64,000 nt of DNA, taken from Eublepharis macularius (lineage: Eukaryota > Chordata > Lepidosauria > Squamata > Eublepharidae). Under the pieces are notes generated by a model. That model did no database searches, was not told the origin of the DNA, and was given only the letters and a program-made list of their open reading frames with translations. A program made the position numbers and the translations under genes. Location: positions 74,228,001 to 74,292,000 of the forward strand of contig NC_072795.1 in assembly GCF_028583425.1 (NCBI RefSeq). Reading direction: 5' to 3'. Below, piece by piece: positions 1-12,950 of the stretch; the first letter of the stretch is position 1, and every line of letters begins with the position of its first letter.

Positions 1-2
1 TA

Positions 3-131
3 GACAAACTAATGAGGAAATTGAAAGAGCAAGAAGTATTGGAATATACATTAAATTGGGAAAAATTCAAGAAATATGTGGAGAAAAAGTGGGACATGAA
101 GGGGAAATTGTGGTCTTTGGATAGTTGTTAA
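3..131 (+). pseudogene. L1 LINE ORF2 C-terminus (fragment cut by window edge)
   Basis: An open frame from base 3 to a TAA at 129-131 encodes the last ~42 residues of an L1 ORF2 protein. It contains the run NWEKFKKYVEKKW, which parallels DWEKLKQYLEKKW at the end of the full-length L1 elsewhere in this window. The rest of the element lies left of the window, so its intactness cannot be judged. The frame is too short for a domain call by itself; the assignment rests on this internal comparison. Confidence 0.8.
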
Positions 132-700
132 GGGGGAGATAGAACTTTACTTAAGGTTATTATATTTTATTGGATTAGTATAGAGTTATAGTATTATAGT
201 ATTATAAAGTTAAGAGTAAGACTGTATTCATATGGGAAGAAATAAGGTTGAATAATAAGGTTGAATAGGTAATAGGGAGTATATATAATATTTTAGTGAT
301 GTATTAGAAGTAATAGATTTATAATATAGATAATAGGTATTTAAGATAATAGGTATATATATATATTGTAGTTAGTATAGTATATATTAGTTAGTTAGTA
401 TATGTACCTATTATATACTTATATATTTTTTACACTCTTAATTTAGATAAGTATTATATTAACATAGTTAATACAACTAAATAGACTAGATTCGTATGTA
501 TTATATAGATATATATTATACATATTATTATAGATGTTAAGAGTTTATAGTATATATTCTTTAGGCTAAGTTGGGTATGGAAAACTGTTGGGAGTCATTA
601 GATAAGGGAGGGGGGAAGGATGGTAAAAATGCAATGGGGTGGAAAATGATAATGATTATTATGTTTATGTTTGTTAACCCATCCAATATTTTTTTAAGAG
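132..700 (+). mobile_element. L1 3' UTR
   Basis: AT-rich, non-coding sequence follows the L1 ORF2 stop. Around 575-640 it carries a purine-rich block (CTGTTGGGAGTCA, then AGGGAGGGGGGAAGG) that matches the reverse complement of the 3' UTR of the full-length L1 at ~28530-28600. The 3' end is placed by this similarity at about 700; no clear poly(A) tail or target duplication was seen. Confidence 0.65.
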
Positions 701-871
701 AGAGAACATTGTTAAGATGTTGAAACAATGGCATTTGTCATCAAAAAAGGATGGCTATAATATATAACTGTTCTAACCACTTTACCTTTCAATCTCTACA
801 TTTGCTTCAATGTTGTTGCTCTAAATTGTGGCTATGCTGATGTAATATTATCAGTGTTGTTTAGCACATAT

Positions 872-1045
872 ATGAAGCTGCTTTAGACCCTGTATTGTCT
901 ACTCTGAGTGGTAAAGGTTCTCCAGGGTCTCAGGCGGACACTCTCCTACTATACTTCCATCTAAGATCCTTTTTAGCAATAGATGTCAAGGATTGAACCT
1001 AGGACCTCCTGTGTGCCAAGCATGTGCTCTTCTACTGAAACAGTT
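872..1045 (-). repeat. tRNA-derived SINE, decayed
   Basis: Read on the minus strand, this stretch has a B-box-like GGTTCAATCC motif and a 'gagagcacatgc'-type tRNA head, followed by a body with 'ccctggagaacc'. The layout fits the common tRNA-derived SINEs of squamates. It is diverged and its ends are approximate. A similar but shorter piece lies at ~42893-42996. Confidence 0.5.
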
Positions 1046-1944
1046 TCAGGCTGGGGAGATCGGGGTTCACTAAGTGACTTTCCAAGTCTAACTTAGGATA
1101 TATTGTTTAGGGGTCTGCCCTGGGCCAATCTCAAACCATATTGTGCACTAGGAATTTTCTATTGAAACTTAATTCCCTGACATGTAGAGGCCCTGTTCAC
1201 ATTTGGACCATGGTGTTTTGAGAGTGAGGGCTTAGCCTCCTCTTCACACACCTTTTCCCTAACCTGAAACAGCTCTAGAGAACAGCTGTTTGCCCCACTG
1301 GGACATTTATATGGAGCCCATCAGAACACATAAGTTTCTCCAGCAGAGCAAATAGTAGCTCCCTGGGGTAATTTTGGGGAGAATGTTTAAGCTTCCCCTC
1401 TTTGTGTGCCATGTTCTCAATCCAAATTGGGTCCAGGCATACTGAGGAATTAAGTTTCAACATGGAACTCCCAGTGCACATCTGGTTGATACATAAACTA
1501 TGTATCATGTAATTAGGCCCTCCGCCTAGTCTATCACAGAGGGTGGTTATAAGGATGAAATGGGATAACCCACACTGAGCTCTGGATGTCTGATCTGATA
1601 CATAAAATATGCATAGGTCTGCATTCAGCAGACACCTATATATGTATATTTGTTTAAGACATTTATGCCTCACATTTTTATGTTCATGAGAATGCTTATA
1701 AAATGGAACTGAAGAACAGCAGTGCTCTATTTACTTTGCTGCTTTTCCTTTCCTTTTAGTTTCTTTTCCTTACGTTCTGCCAGGCATATGGTTGAGGCCG
1801 GTCTTGTATTCATTTTGGTGAACCTCCCTACCGGTGTCTTGTTAGGGGGGCTGTATAGTTATCTTGGCCCCTCACAGGAGTTGTAGTGTGGACAGTAACA
1901 ACTGTTCCCTCCCCCGACACCCTGCTGTGCACAGTTGGGAGGGG
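1046..1944. other. no recognisable feature
   Basis: No exon-like frame, splice-flanked conserved block or known repeat was recognised. The open frames on either strand have no family resemblance that I can see. Confidence 0.4.
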
Positions 1945-2079
1945 TGGGCTGTATTAGTTGCTGTCTTGGAAACTGTGTTCTATGATAATTATGATGTTGT
2001 TTTTATTGAGATTTTAAAATGTATTTATATTTGCTGTAACCTGCTCTAAGCCTGCTTGTGGGAAGGGTGGGCTAGAAGC
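1945..2079 (+). repeat. L2-like LINE 3' tail
   Basis: The segment ends in 'gtaacctgctctaagcctgc' followed by 'gggaagggtgggctagaa', the typical end of squamate L2-type LINEs ('ggcgggatagaaat' followed by a short tandem repeat). Only the tail is recognisable. The 5' limit is approximate. Confidence 0.5.
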
Positions 2080-2145
2080 GAATGAATGAATGAATGAATG
2101 AATGAATGAATGAATGAATGAATGAATGAATGAATGAATGAATGA
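2080..2145 (+). repeat. (GAAT)n microsatellite
   Basis: About 16 near-perfect copies of the tetranucleotide GAAT. The tract is the tandem tail of the L2-like end just upstream, as is usual for this LINE class, and is likely length-polymorphic. Confidence 0.9.
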
Positions 2146-5066
2146 CCTTTATGGTATAACAAAACAGGTACCCTTTCACCCAATTGTTGCAGAAAAGCAA
2201 CTGAGTAGATGCTACAGTCTATACTGCATTCCATGATCCATTGTTATTGGTTTTACAATTCCTGGAAGGTTTTTGCACAAAAGCTTGCCCTCATTAAAGA
2301 GATACAAGCTGCTGCACAGTTGGCTGGACAGAAGTTTCATGCTATGCCTCTTCATTGACATTGTCCCATCAGTTCTTTAGCTTTGTGTTATAGTTTTCTT
2401 TCTTTCAAGTTTATATTATAACACCCAAAGTCCCCCCAGTTACTTGGGGGGTGGGGCATGAAAAAGAAAGAGCAAAAATTTGTTTCTGTGCAAAAATGAA
2501 GTCTTAACAATTTAACTTACTTATAGCGTATTTTTTCAACTAGTTCAAAGTACCTTATAAAAACATTCAAAGATATTAAAAACAAACAAAAGACACAAAC
2601 AATAAAATACAAAACTTCACAAAACCAACTAAAACAAAAGTTTTTGTAACCTGTCCTGAACCCTGAGGAAGATAGATTCTCTGCTCTTTTCAGGGAGGAG
2701 AATCCACAGATGTAAAAGCCCTAGTATTATCCACCCTGATGCCTAGAAACAGAGTGATGAGCAATGCTTCAGCCAGATCTCAACTGGTTGCAGGGGTAGG
2801 TGGGATGGGGGTGGGGAGTAGAGATGGGCACGAACAGCAATACGAACTTCGTGTCTTTCACGAAGCAATGTGGGGCTAGGAGAACCACAAGCACTTAAGC
2901 TGATCAGATAAGGAAACAGTAACCCCATTGGTCTTCCAGCTCAAGCATTGTCAACCAGCATCATTTCCAACTTGTCTAGGTTAAATTTTAACTTATGTCC
3001 AATTTGCAGGTTTAAAATGGTTATAGAGGAAGCTCCACAACTGCTAATGTTACACACTGCCATCTGCAGGAGGAAAATATTAAGTCCATTTTGAATTCTT
3101 TCCCCCTTCTTCACTTCTGGTTTTGCATTTGGCATTATCAAATGACAATATGAACCATCAGTTGAGTCACTCATGAGTTATACTTTATTTATACTTTATT
3201 TATAAGAAACAATCCACTTAGAGATAAAAGGAAAGTGAACCTTTCCTGGTATAAATCCAGAAATGTTCTTGTATCAACATCAAAACATATTATTCAAATT
3301 TAGCTATTACACATATTTCCACCCTTCTTTTTAAAAAGATGGGTTGAAGTATTCAAAATTCTGCAATCCAGCTGACGTTCTGTCCACAGCAATTTGCACT
3401 GAGAGCTAAATGAAACTTCCACATTCATTACCTGATTCAGGGGATTAGCAACAGTGGATGGACTTTGCCTTCATCTAAGTATCTATTGTATAACCTGTGC
3501 TTTCTCTAAGGAGCTCAAGGTTGCATATATTGTTCTATTCTCTTCCATTTTACCCCTACAACAACTGTGAAGTAGGTTAGGCAAAAGTGGCTGGCCCAAA
3601 GTTTTCCAATGAACTTCTGGCTTAACGGGGATTTGAACTTTGTCCTGAACCAATAATATATAATGTTATTATTTAAAAAAACAATTTCAAAATTATTGAA
3701 CTTGGTAAATGGATACTTCAGTCAAAGTAGATGCAAGAAGCAGATCCATGTATAAAGCAGGGAGTAAGGAGAAATATTTTTTGAACAAAAATATAACATG
3801 GAGGTCAGAGGAGCTAAACACTGCCACTTCCCTGTGCGCCTTATAACTTTTCACAGTTCCAACTTAGCTGCGACAATAGAAGTGAGTTAAGGTAGAAGGG
3901 CTGTGAAAATGGTGGAATACAGAGAGGTAAAGTGGGGAAGTGGCAACAGTTATGTCTTGTATCAAAAGCAAAACATGACAACATTAAAAATTCAAATTTG
4001 AACTAATAAAATTTGACAGATTTCAGATTTGTGCAGCATGTTTGTGCAATGTGTTTTTCAGTCTTAGATTGTTTCCTGGTGCCTCTCAGTCCCCCCCCCC
4101 TTTTTCTTTCATATAATGAAATCCAAGAGTAAAAATATTTGTATATTTGGGCATAGATTATTAGTAGTAAGATTCTATGACAGGGCTCTTCAGTCTTGTT
4201 GAATAAGTGGAAATTTTTGAAACATTTTGTGTGCAGAATGGGTATCACCCTAGAATGGCAACCATAGAGTCAGGCCCAATCACAAAGCCTAGAGAGTTTG
4301 CAAGCCTAGAGACATCAGAAATTCTGTATCTGCGGCCAATTCATAGTGTACATGGCTGTGATGTTCGTGCTGAGATGGGTTCAAATGTGTTGCTATTCAT
4401 CTGACAGGAAGTGACCCAAAGCTTCTTGGGGTTTTCCCCCTGCTTCATTCAATATCCTTTGGGTTTTATTCTCAAGAAGCAAGCAAATACTGGATCAGGA
4501 GGTATCATAGCACCTCGTGGCTGCCACGTTGGGATTGCTATGACATGGTATGCTGCTACTGGATAGATTACTGAAAATGTAGGTATCATAGAGAAGACTT
4601 AATAGTTAGATGAATTTTTTTTGAAGGCAAGAATCATTGTGCTTTAATTGCTAATTATAAACCTATCAAAGACTTCAATAACTCACCCATTTGTTATATA
4701 AATGAGTACTATTTCTAAACTGTAAATCATGTTTAGAACCTAGGACAATATTTCAGTAAATATTGCTGCCTTGGGCCACTAAAGAAGAGTATAGAGTGCC
4801 ACCTACTGAGTGATAAAGCCATAGTCTTCACTCATCTACAAATTTATTATTACAAATATTTACTAATAAATAGGGGTTTATTCACTTACAAGTGAAAGAT
4901 TGCCAGAAACAAGAAAGAAAGGAATTATTCTGTACAGAAACAAAACAAATGAAAAGGATTGTAGGAAAGCCATTTAATAAGTTGACAGGAATATTTGTAG
5001 ATTTGTAGAAATAGGGATCCTGTGCCTTTAACAGCAGTATGATGGAGACAAATTCAAGAGAGATTT
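2146..5066. other. unassigned intergenic sequence
   Basis: Mostly unrecognised. At ~2505-2660 there is an A-rich stretch resembling the reverse of an L2-type tail. At 2819 'tagagatgggcacgaac' resembles the first bases of the hAT terminal repeat seen at 5412, but no matching right end was found. At ~3530-3650 there is an old SINE-like stretch. I see no host exon. Confidence 0.4.
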
Positions 5067-5105
5067 CCGCTGCCGCCACTCCCACCGCCGCCGCCACCAC
5101 CACCC
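5067..5105 (+). repeat. GC-rich CCG/CCA triplet tract
   Basis: An impure CCG/CCA trinucleotide tract (cca ccg ccg ccg cca cca cca) lies in otherwise AT-rich sequence. A short frame reads it as alanine/valine on the minus strand, but nothing shows that it is coding. Confidence 0.75.
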
Positions 5106-5411
5106 GGTCATAGAAAAACAATCAGGAAAACTTCAGCTTTTGAATTTCTGCCCATTGTTTAGTTCTGAAAGGCATAGGAGCCTACTGAAAGAAAGGAATA
5201 TACATTACATTTCCCAACAAAAAGCCATCCATACACAATTTAACACTATTTTCTTTAATACAATTAAGAAGTTTTATGTGTTTGGAGATTTAACGGGTTA
5301 TTTTGTGTTTATTTTAAGGTTTATTATCCACCTGGACAGTTTATAATTGGGTTGTACTACACTGGCAAATCAACAAAGGGTTGCTGCCCAAGGCTGGGGC
5401 TGCCTCTGCTG

Positions 5412-6148
5412 TAGAGGTGGGCATGGATAGGGAAAATGCCATGGACCACTGGCCTATGGGCCATTTATTTTCACAGACCACAGACCTCAAACTTTCCACA
5501 GACCAACCTGTTCACGGACCGGTTCGTCAGTCCATGGTCCATCACTTCTGGGAGCCCTAGGACGGCCCCCTACACACTCAGAGATGCCAAACTCGCAGCA
5601 AGGCTTCAGCAGGCTCTCTTCCAGCCACTGTCCCCTAAGACTGCATTTCAGAGGTCTGAGTTACAGACCCCCAAAGCGGCTGCTCCCAGGAAACTTCCAG
5701 TAGATACTAGGAGTTGCAAATGCCAATGGACTTGCTTTGGCTTGCAGCACCAAAAAGTTGCAATGAAGCAAAATCAAACAGAAAAGGGTGCAGGAAGAGC
5801 CTTCTCACTCACCACACAGACACCTTCCCAGCCGTAGCCTAGGGAATTAATTCTTGCTCCTTGCTCGCATAGAGCAGAATGGGAGATCTCTGGTTGGCAG
5901 GCAGAGCTGCCTATCAAAGTTTTGAGGACTAAGATTGGTGTTCCCATGGCTGTAGAACGTCCACCCCTCTGTTGCCTAGGGAATTGATAGATTGGAGCCA
6001 GGATGTCTGGACTCACAGACCATGGACCAGCCCAAACGGACCAAAGTTTGTGAAAAAGGTGAGTCCCACGAGCCATGTGTTCATGAACCATGAACCGAGC
6101 CAGACAGTGTCAAATTTAGGTCTCTTTTCTGGACCGTGCCCACCTCTA
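5412..6148. mobile_element. non-autonomous hAT element, TIR TAGAGGTGGGCA
   Basis: The element starts TAGAGGTGGGCATGG and ends CCGTGCCCACCTCTA, an inverted terminal repeat. It is flanked by CTCTGCTG (5404-5411) and CTCTACTG (6149-6156), an 8-bp duplication with one mismatch, as expected for hAT transposases. The 737-bp interior has no transposase; it repeats variants of 'cagaccacggacc'. The longest frame inside (5436-5837) has no family resemblance. A larger relative lies at 20378-23018. Confidence 0.88.
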
Positions 6149-6156
6149 CTCTACTG

Positions 6157-9100
6157 CCTCTCACCCAGTGCAGGTGAAGGATTTGGGGCACACTAGGCTA
6201 GTATGTCCAAGCTGCCCCCCTCCATTAGAGGGAAGACAGAAGAAGCAACCACCCTCCTCAGCCTCCCACACTCACACCATGGAGGAGGAAAGGAGGAAGA
6301 GGAATCACCTAAAGCTGCTGCTTGCCACTGCAGTCATGATGCCAGGCAATGGAACAGCAACAGGCCTCACTGGCGCCCCTCCATCTCTGGCATCCTATAC
6401 AATTACCTAGCTGTATTTAGTGAACAGCACAGTCATGCCTCTCACTGCACCTATGTGCTGTTGCCACCCGAAACAACTGATACCCCCCTGCCTGTCTCCT
6501 GACTCCCCCAATCATCCTCAAACACAGTGCAAACACTGCATATGTGTTATGTTAAAGACACTGGTGGGAGTGCAGAAGAAAGAAACATTAGGTTCCTTGG
6601 CAGGGGCTGGTGTTGGCAGAAGAGGCAGCTGCAAGGGAGATAAGGCAGGAGCGGCAGCCTCTGTTGCCTGTCCTGAAACATGCCCCCAAAGACCTCCACC
6701 TCACTTTGCTTAGTTATGCAGCCTGCCCTGGGGACTAAAATCTAAATATCTTTCTCTCTTTTGCAGTTTTTCTGCTTAAGTAAGTCCTTCAGGCATTACT
6801 GGTGAAAGGTTATATCCCACCTTTTCAAAGAGTGTTCGCTAAAAAAAATATTACTATTAAAGGACTATTAAAGGTGCTTTGTGGTGCATCAATGCCAATG
6901 GTAAAGAGAAGTAATTTGCCAATATCTACTGTTCACAGCAGAGAGTCAGGAGCAAGCAATTATGTTCTCAACAAAACTGTATTAATAAGAAAAGAGTTAG
7001 TTGCAAAAATTCTATTAAGAATATAAATTGATTTTGGTAGTAATTACATTTCTAAGATGAGGTGTTGGCAAGGTAAAAACCCCATTTCCTTTCGTAAATT
7101 TTGTTTTCACTGTTGTTACCTGTTGTGCCTAAAATTACTATAATTTCAAATGTTAGAAATAACAATTTCCCTTTATTTTTTCAGATTATATTGTGACTTC
7201 TATAGAATTCAGTCAGCACATAATTTTGACATAGTATCTATAAGAAGTTGGTCTTAGTTTTTCATCTGCCAAGTAGGAAAGACAAAAGGGGACCTTTCAA
7301 AATCCACAGACGTGGTATTTATAGTACTGCCTCTGCGCTCGTTTCTTATTCACACGCTATGTTCACACACAGCCACTCACACTTATTCGAATACATCATC
7401 ACAGAGTTGATCACAGCTGTGCCAGAGAAAGAGCCAGAAATTTTATAGTGAGGGGGGCATGAGCTCTCTGAGGGAGGCACAGGGTCCCTTAGACTATCAG
7501 ATGGGTCTGAATGGTGTTATAAGAGTCCAATGATGTCACAGGGTAGAACCTGTGATGTCACATTAAATAGCAATATCTATAGCAGCAATTCCACACACAT
7601 CTGTTAATGTGAGTAGACACAATTATGTGGCTTGTATGGGCTGTTTACCTGATTAAAAAATTAAAAATATAATGGAGATTAACTATTGCTAAATGTAAAA
7701 TATAACTGAGGTGTTGACACTAGATTATTGCCTGCATCTTTAATTTACATGTACAGCAGTTACCACAAGCAGGGAAAAGTGATTTCCTTCTAATCATACC
7801 ATGAGTCCTTTATCAAATTAATTAATGTGCTTAAGAGATGTTGTAGGACGTAAGGCTGGGGAGGGGGTAAGATTCAAAATGGTGCTGGGAAGCTACAACT
7901 ACAGAAGTGGACAGCTTGCACACTAGCAGAAACTGTGAAACAGCACAGCAGAGCAGGACAGGCATCACGCTGGCTTGATGCTATTTTAGACACTGATCAG
8001 CAAACGACCATGCTCCCAGCTAATCTGTGCCTTGCGGATAACAACCATATGCTCCCCTTCCAAAGGGATGCCCGGCAGAGACGTTCATGCACATTGCAAA
8101 TAAAGACTTAATTCTTTTCTTGTGAATCAGCTGAATACTCCTAATTAAAAAACAGATAGATTACATGATTTAGCCAAACACACGAGCAACGTTCTACTCA
8201 GAGAACAGACAAACTTCGTAACTCTTTCACGTATCATTCCTTCTCCCTTCCTCAAAACATACTTCTCACTATTTGGATTTTTCACTTGAAATTGATTATG
8301 CCTTATTTTATGGAATTATTTATTTACTAAGAGCCTTACAGTTAAGAGGTAGGACACTCTTTCCAGTTTTACAAAGGGCAGCAGCACTGAAGTGGACAGA
8401 ACTTTCCCAAAGGTGGGGGTGCTGTGGAATTTGAATCCACATTGTATTTAGGTATCCATCCACCTAGTTTTTATTCTGCCCATCCACAGGACACAATGCA
8501 AGTTTTTTTTAGAATGGAATTGTCTTAGGAAATTAGCCTCCACTCTCTTTTTAAACGCAACCAAAAATTCAGAGGCATTCCACATCTTTAGCTGCAACAA
8601 TAGGTTGCAAAGGCCACCCGAGTGCTGCAGGTGGGACCAGCAGTTAGGACATGGCAGGCTTGAACTGGGTATCATCTCTCATTTCAGCCTTCTTCATACT
8701 GAACTGGCTCATATGATGAGAGGGATGCAAAAATATGAATTATATATTTGCAGGGCTATTTGATCATTTTCTTAATATACTGTTGATTAATATAATGCTT
8801 GGATGGCTTGGCTGACAGATTTCATGACTTCAAGATCCAAGCCATCAGAACATCAAATGACACTATAAATGCAGATAGTAGCAAAAACAGTACTACTATG
8901 TCTTTGGCCTTGGGATGCTAGGTTCATAAACCATTTTCTTTAATTTCCCTTAAAAATGTTTCTCCCTCCACTTATTTATTTCATTTTACCTACTGGGGAA
9001 TAAACAAAGTATAGGAATGAATTCAAGAAACCACTAAACTGGCAAAATCTGGTAAAATTAGAATGGAATGATACTCTAAAGTGAACAATAGAATTGCAAA

Positions 9101-9459
9101 CTGTTCCATATGCTCAATTGTCTACATACAAAAGTGACTGTGCACATTCCCTTTATTCATTGTAAAGAATCATGCACAATGTCTGAGTCATTCCTGGGAT
9201 TTGCTTGCTTTCTGTTGAACACGACCTGTATTAGCTTTGTTCCTTTTTAGCTGTACAAATTGGTCATCAGTAGCACTGTGGGAAGTAACTCTTTTATTAG
9301 TCATATCCAGATATGCAACACTAATGCTGAAGGCAGAAAGTATCTCTTTTGATGACCCCAGCCTACAATGTAATTGCCTCAAGGATCAGAATGAAGAAAT
9401 ATTTAAAAGAGCACTATAATCTGATACCCTCATCAAGCGTTTTCCAGTGGACTGTGTCT
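6157..9459. other. unassigned intergenic sequence
   Basis: No conserved gene was recognised. Two direct copies of TGATGTCACA (7532-7541 and 7552-7561) resemble CREB/ATF half-variants, but with no promoter nearby they carry little weight. At ~8340-8450 there is a worn SINE-like stretch on the minus strand. The overlapping frames at 6168-6713 come from a GC-richer stretch and show no domain. Confidence 0.35.
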
Positions 9460-9570
9460 TTGGATTCTAAAAGCAACAGTAGTGTAATACCTTTTATTAG
9501 GACCAACCAAAATCTTACAAAATAGTGACTTCACAATCGGGAGTTCCTCAGAATGCTTCATCAGGCAGTA
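9460..9570 (-). repeat. Penelope-type 3' tail remnant
   Basis: On the minus strand the segment reads 'tgatgaagcattctgagg', then a short variable part, then 'ttggttggtcctaataaaagg'. This is the layout seen at the 3' ends of the Penelope-like copies in this window ('gacgaagagaacttgattctcg' followed by 'ggttagtcttaaaggtgc'). It abuts the CR1 element on its right. Confidence 0.45.
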
Positions 9571-9755
9571 CCAGGCAAACAAAACTGGGTGGGCAGAAAA
9601 ATGTTTCAGGGCATGGTAGTAAAGCCCAAAGTCTGCAGTCTGTAGCTTTCTTAAAGTGGAAAGTTGTACAGACTATATAACAGGAAGTTATATAGACTAA
9701 CTAGCTTACATGGTATTGAGAGAAAAACAGATTTCAATTTGCAACAGAGACTCCT

Positions 9756-10089
9756 GATTCATGTGGGAACGAATGACACGGCTGCGAATACTGTCACAAG
9801 AATTAAAGAGGATTATGAAGCTCTTGGAAGGCAGTTGAAGACATTGGGGGCTCAGGTGGTATTCTCTTCTTCCAGTCATAGGATGAGGAACGCGCAGGGA
9901 GCAGACCATACTTGAGGTGAATCGTTGGCTGAGATGGTGGTGCCGGCAGGAGCGCTTTGGGTTCTGGGACCATGGAATAGGTTTTCTTAGAGAAGGCCTT
10001 CTAGCACATGATGGGCTTCACCTCTCAAGGGCAGAGAAGAAAACATTTGGAACGAACCTAGAGAACTTCATCAGGAGAGCTTTAAACTG
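9756..10089 (+). pseudogene. CR1 ORF1 remnant, SGNH/esterase-like domain
   Basis: The frame contains HVGTNDTA, the GxND-type block of SGNH hydrolases found in the ORF1 of many CR1 elements. About 80 codons later, after a frame change, comes DGLHLS, the catalytic Asp-His block, and then an ending of 'NLENFIRRALN' type. The reading frame shifts near 9880-9900, so no full protein is made. In intact CR1 elements this domain is thought to help membrane or lipid interaction during retrotransposition; that is family knowledge and is not tested here. Confidence 0.7.
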
Positions 10090-12950
10090 ATGCCGCAAGG
10101 GGAAGGGGACGATCGACATGGTGATTTCAATGACGAAGTGAAAACAGTGGGGACCCACCTGGGTAGGACAGGTCAAACAAAGCGACAAGGCTACAAGTGT
10201 CTATATACCAATGCCCGAAGTATGGGTAATAAGAAAGAAGAGCTTGAGCTTCTATTGCAAACAGAGGGCTATGATATAGTAGGAATTACTGAGACTTGGT
10301 GGGATGATTCCCATGACTGGAATGTGCTAGTGGATAAGTATGAGTTGTTCAAGAAAAACCGGAAGGGTAGAAGAGGAGGTGGAGTGGCGTTGTATGTGAG
10401 GAGGGGGCTTGATTGTCAAGAAGTTATGGAGACTGGGGTGGACAGCCCAGTGGAAAGCATATGGGTAGAAATAAAGGGAGGAAAGACAAAGGGTATTATT
10501 GTTGGAGTCTACTACAGACCACCTGACCAGTGAAAAGAAACGGATGCTGCCCTCTTTGAACAGATTGGTAGAGTATCCAGACATCAGAACCTTGTAATTA
10601 TGGGTGACTTCAACTTCCCCAATGGAAGACAGGCTCAGCAAAGCGTCATGAATCATGCAATTTCCTGACCTGCCTGGCCGATAACTTCCTTTTTCAAAAG
10701 GTGGAGGAAACTACAAGGGGCTCGGCCATACTAGACTTGATATTAACCAACAGGAAAGAATTGGTATATGAGATGAAGGTGGTGGGGACCTTAGGGGGAA
10801 GTGACCATGTCCTCCTTGAATTCCAGTTGCTGTGGGGGGCCAAGGAAGTTCGTAGCCAGACTCGTAGGTTACATTTTCATAGGGCCAACTTTGATGAACT
10901 CAAAGGCTTGATGAGAGTCATTCCGTGGGGGAGTGTGCTGGAAGGGAAAGGAGCGAGTGAAGGGTGGGCCCTTCTCAAACACGAGCTTTTGCAAGCTCAA
11001 GCCCTCACTATTCCAGCAAGACAGAAACATGGTAAGGGCTCCAAGAAACCGATGTGGATGTACAGAGAGCTCCAGAATAAGCTAAGGGAGAAAAAGGAAA
11101 TGTTCAGGAAATGGAGAGAAGGACAGACCTCTAAAGAGGAGTATATGAGGGTTACTAGGTACTGCAGATCAGCCATCAGAGAGGCCAAAGCTCAGTACGA
11201 GCTGGGTCTGGCCAGGAGGGCTCGCTACAATAAGAAAAACTTCTACAGATATGAGAGAAGCAAACACAAGGTAAAAGAGGCAACTGGACCACTGTTGGGA
11301 GTAGATGGAGAAACTCTGATGCAGGACAGAGAAAAAGCAGACAGGCTTAATGACTTTTTTGCCTCTGTTTTCTCCCTGAAGAACTCAGGCACATCTAGAG
11401 ATAGCAGAAAATGTGGCAGGACACCTGAGTGGCTAATTTACATTGACAGAGAGGTTGTGGAGAGGCATCTGGCTGCACTGGATGAATACAAATCCCCTGG
11501 GCCGGATGGGGTGCACCCAAGAGTGCTGAAAGAACTTTCTAGAGAACTTGCAGAACCCCTGTCCATCATCTTCAAGGCCTCCTGGAGGACTAGGGATGTG
11601 CCACAAGATTGGAGAAGAGCGGATGTTATCCCAATCTTTAAGAAAGGGAAGAAGGACGACCCGGGAAACTACAGGCCGGTCAGTCTGACTTCTGTTGCTG
11701 GGAAGATATTAGAACAGATTTTAAAGGGATCAATCTGTAAGCATCTGAAGGACCGCTCAGTGATCCGGGGAAGTCAGCATGGTTTTGTCCCTAACAGATC
11801 TTGCCAGACCAACCTGGTTTCCTTCTTTGATCGAGTGACCAGCTTACTGGATCAGGGGAACTCTGTTGACGTGATTTATCTGGATTTCAGTAAAGCTTTT
11901 GATAAGGTTCCCCATGACATTCTGATGGGCAAACTGGAAGACTGTGGACTGGACTATAGGACAGTTCGGTGGATAGGGAACTGGTTAGAAGACCGCACTC
12001 AAAGAGTGGTGGTCAACGGCGTTTCATCAGATTGGAGGGAGGTGTCCAGTGGGGTGCCGCAGGGCTCGGTTTTGGGCCCGGTACTTTTCAATATTTTTAT
12101 CAATGATCTGGATGAAGGAGTGGAAGGGCTGCTCATTAAATTTGCTGATGATACCAAATTGGGAGAAGTAGCAAACACCCAAGAAGATAGAATTAAAATT
12201 CAACAAGACCTGAATACTCTGGAGAAGTGGGCAGCTGTGAATAGGATGCAGTTCAACAAAGACAAGTGCACAGTATTACATCTGGGCCACAAAAATGGAA
12301 AGCACAAATACTAGATGGGGGATACACTTCTGGGCAGTAGTATATGTGAAAGGGATCTTGGGGTAAGAGTGGGCTGTAAACTAAATATGAGCAGTCAGTG
12401 TGATGTGGTGGCAAAAAAGGCTAATTCAACCTTGGGTTATATCAAAGGGGCCATAGCATCGAAATCGCAGCAGGTCATAGCCCCTCTCTATACTGCCTTG
12501 GTCAGGCCACACCTGGAGTATTGTGTGCAGTTCTGGAGGCCTCACTTCAAAAAGGATGTGGACAAAATCGAGAGGGTGCAGAGGAGAGCGATGAGGATGA
12601 TCAGGGGTCTGGAGACTGAGCCCTAGGAGGAAAGGCTGAGGGCCTTGGGAATGTTTAGTTTGGAGAAGAGGAGGTTGAGGGGGGACATGATTGCTCTCTT
12701 TAAATATTTGAAAGGCTGTCATTTGGAGGAGGGCAAGGAGCTGTTCCAGTTGACAGCAGAGGGTAGGACCCGAAGCAATGGGCTTAAATTACATGCACAA
12801 AGGTACCGGCTGGATATTAGGAAAAACTTTTTCACAGAGTAGTTCAAAAGTGGAATCAGCTGCCTAGGGAGGTGGTGAGCTCCCCCTCACTGGCAGTTTT
12901 CAAGAAGAGGCTGGATGAATACTTGTCAGAGATGCTTTAGGCTGATCCTG
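10090..12950 (+). pseudogene. CR1 ORF2 (endonuclease-reverse transcriptase), broken
   Basis: The N-terminal part (10090-10533) shows an AP-like endonuclease with the start NARSMGNKKEEL, ITETWW and GVYYRPP. An in-frame TGA at 10531-10533 follows, and the frame is disrupted near 10620-10690. The reverse transcriptase part (10701-12314) shows SPGPDGVHPRVLK, FSKAFDKVPH, GVPQGSVLGP and FADDTKLG, so all core RT motifs including the catalytic Asp pair are present. Further stops lie at 12312-12314 and 12624-12626, and a frame change lies near 12840. Three visible stops plus shifts make it inactive. Confidence 0.9.

Noticed and set aside
2046-2234. 62-codon minus frame with repeated SFIH
   Set aside because: Translation of the GAAT microsatellite.
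5436-5837. 133-codon frame
   Set aside because: Lies inside a non-autonomous hAT element and is composed of its internal repeats.
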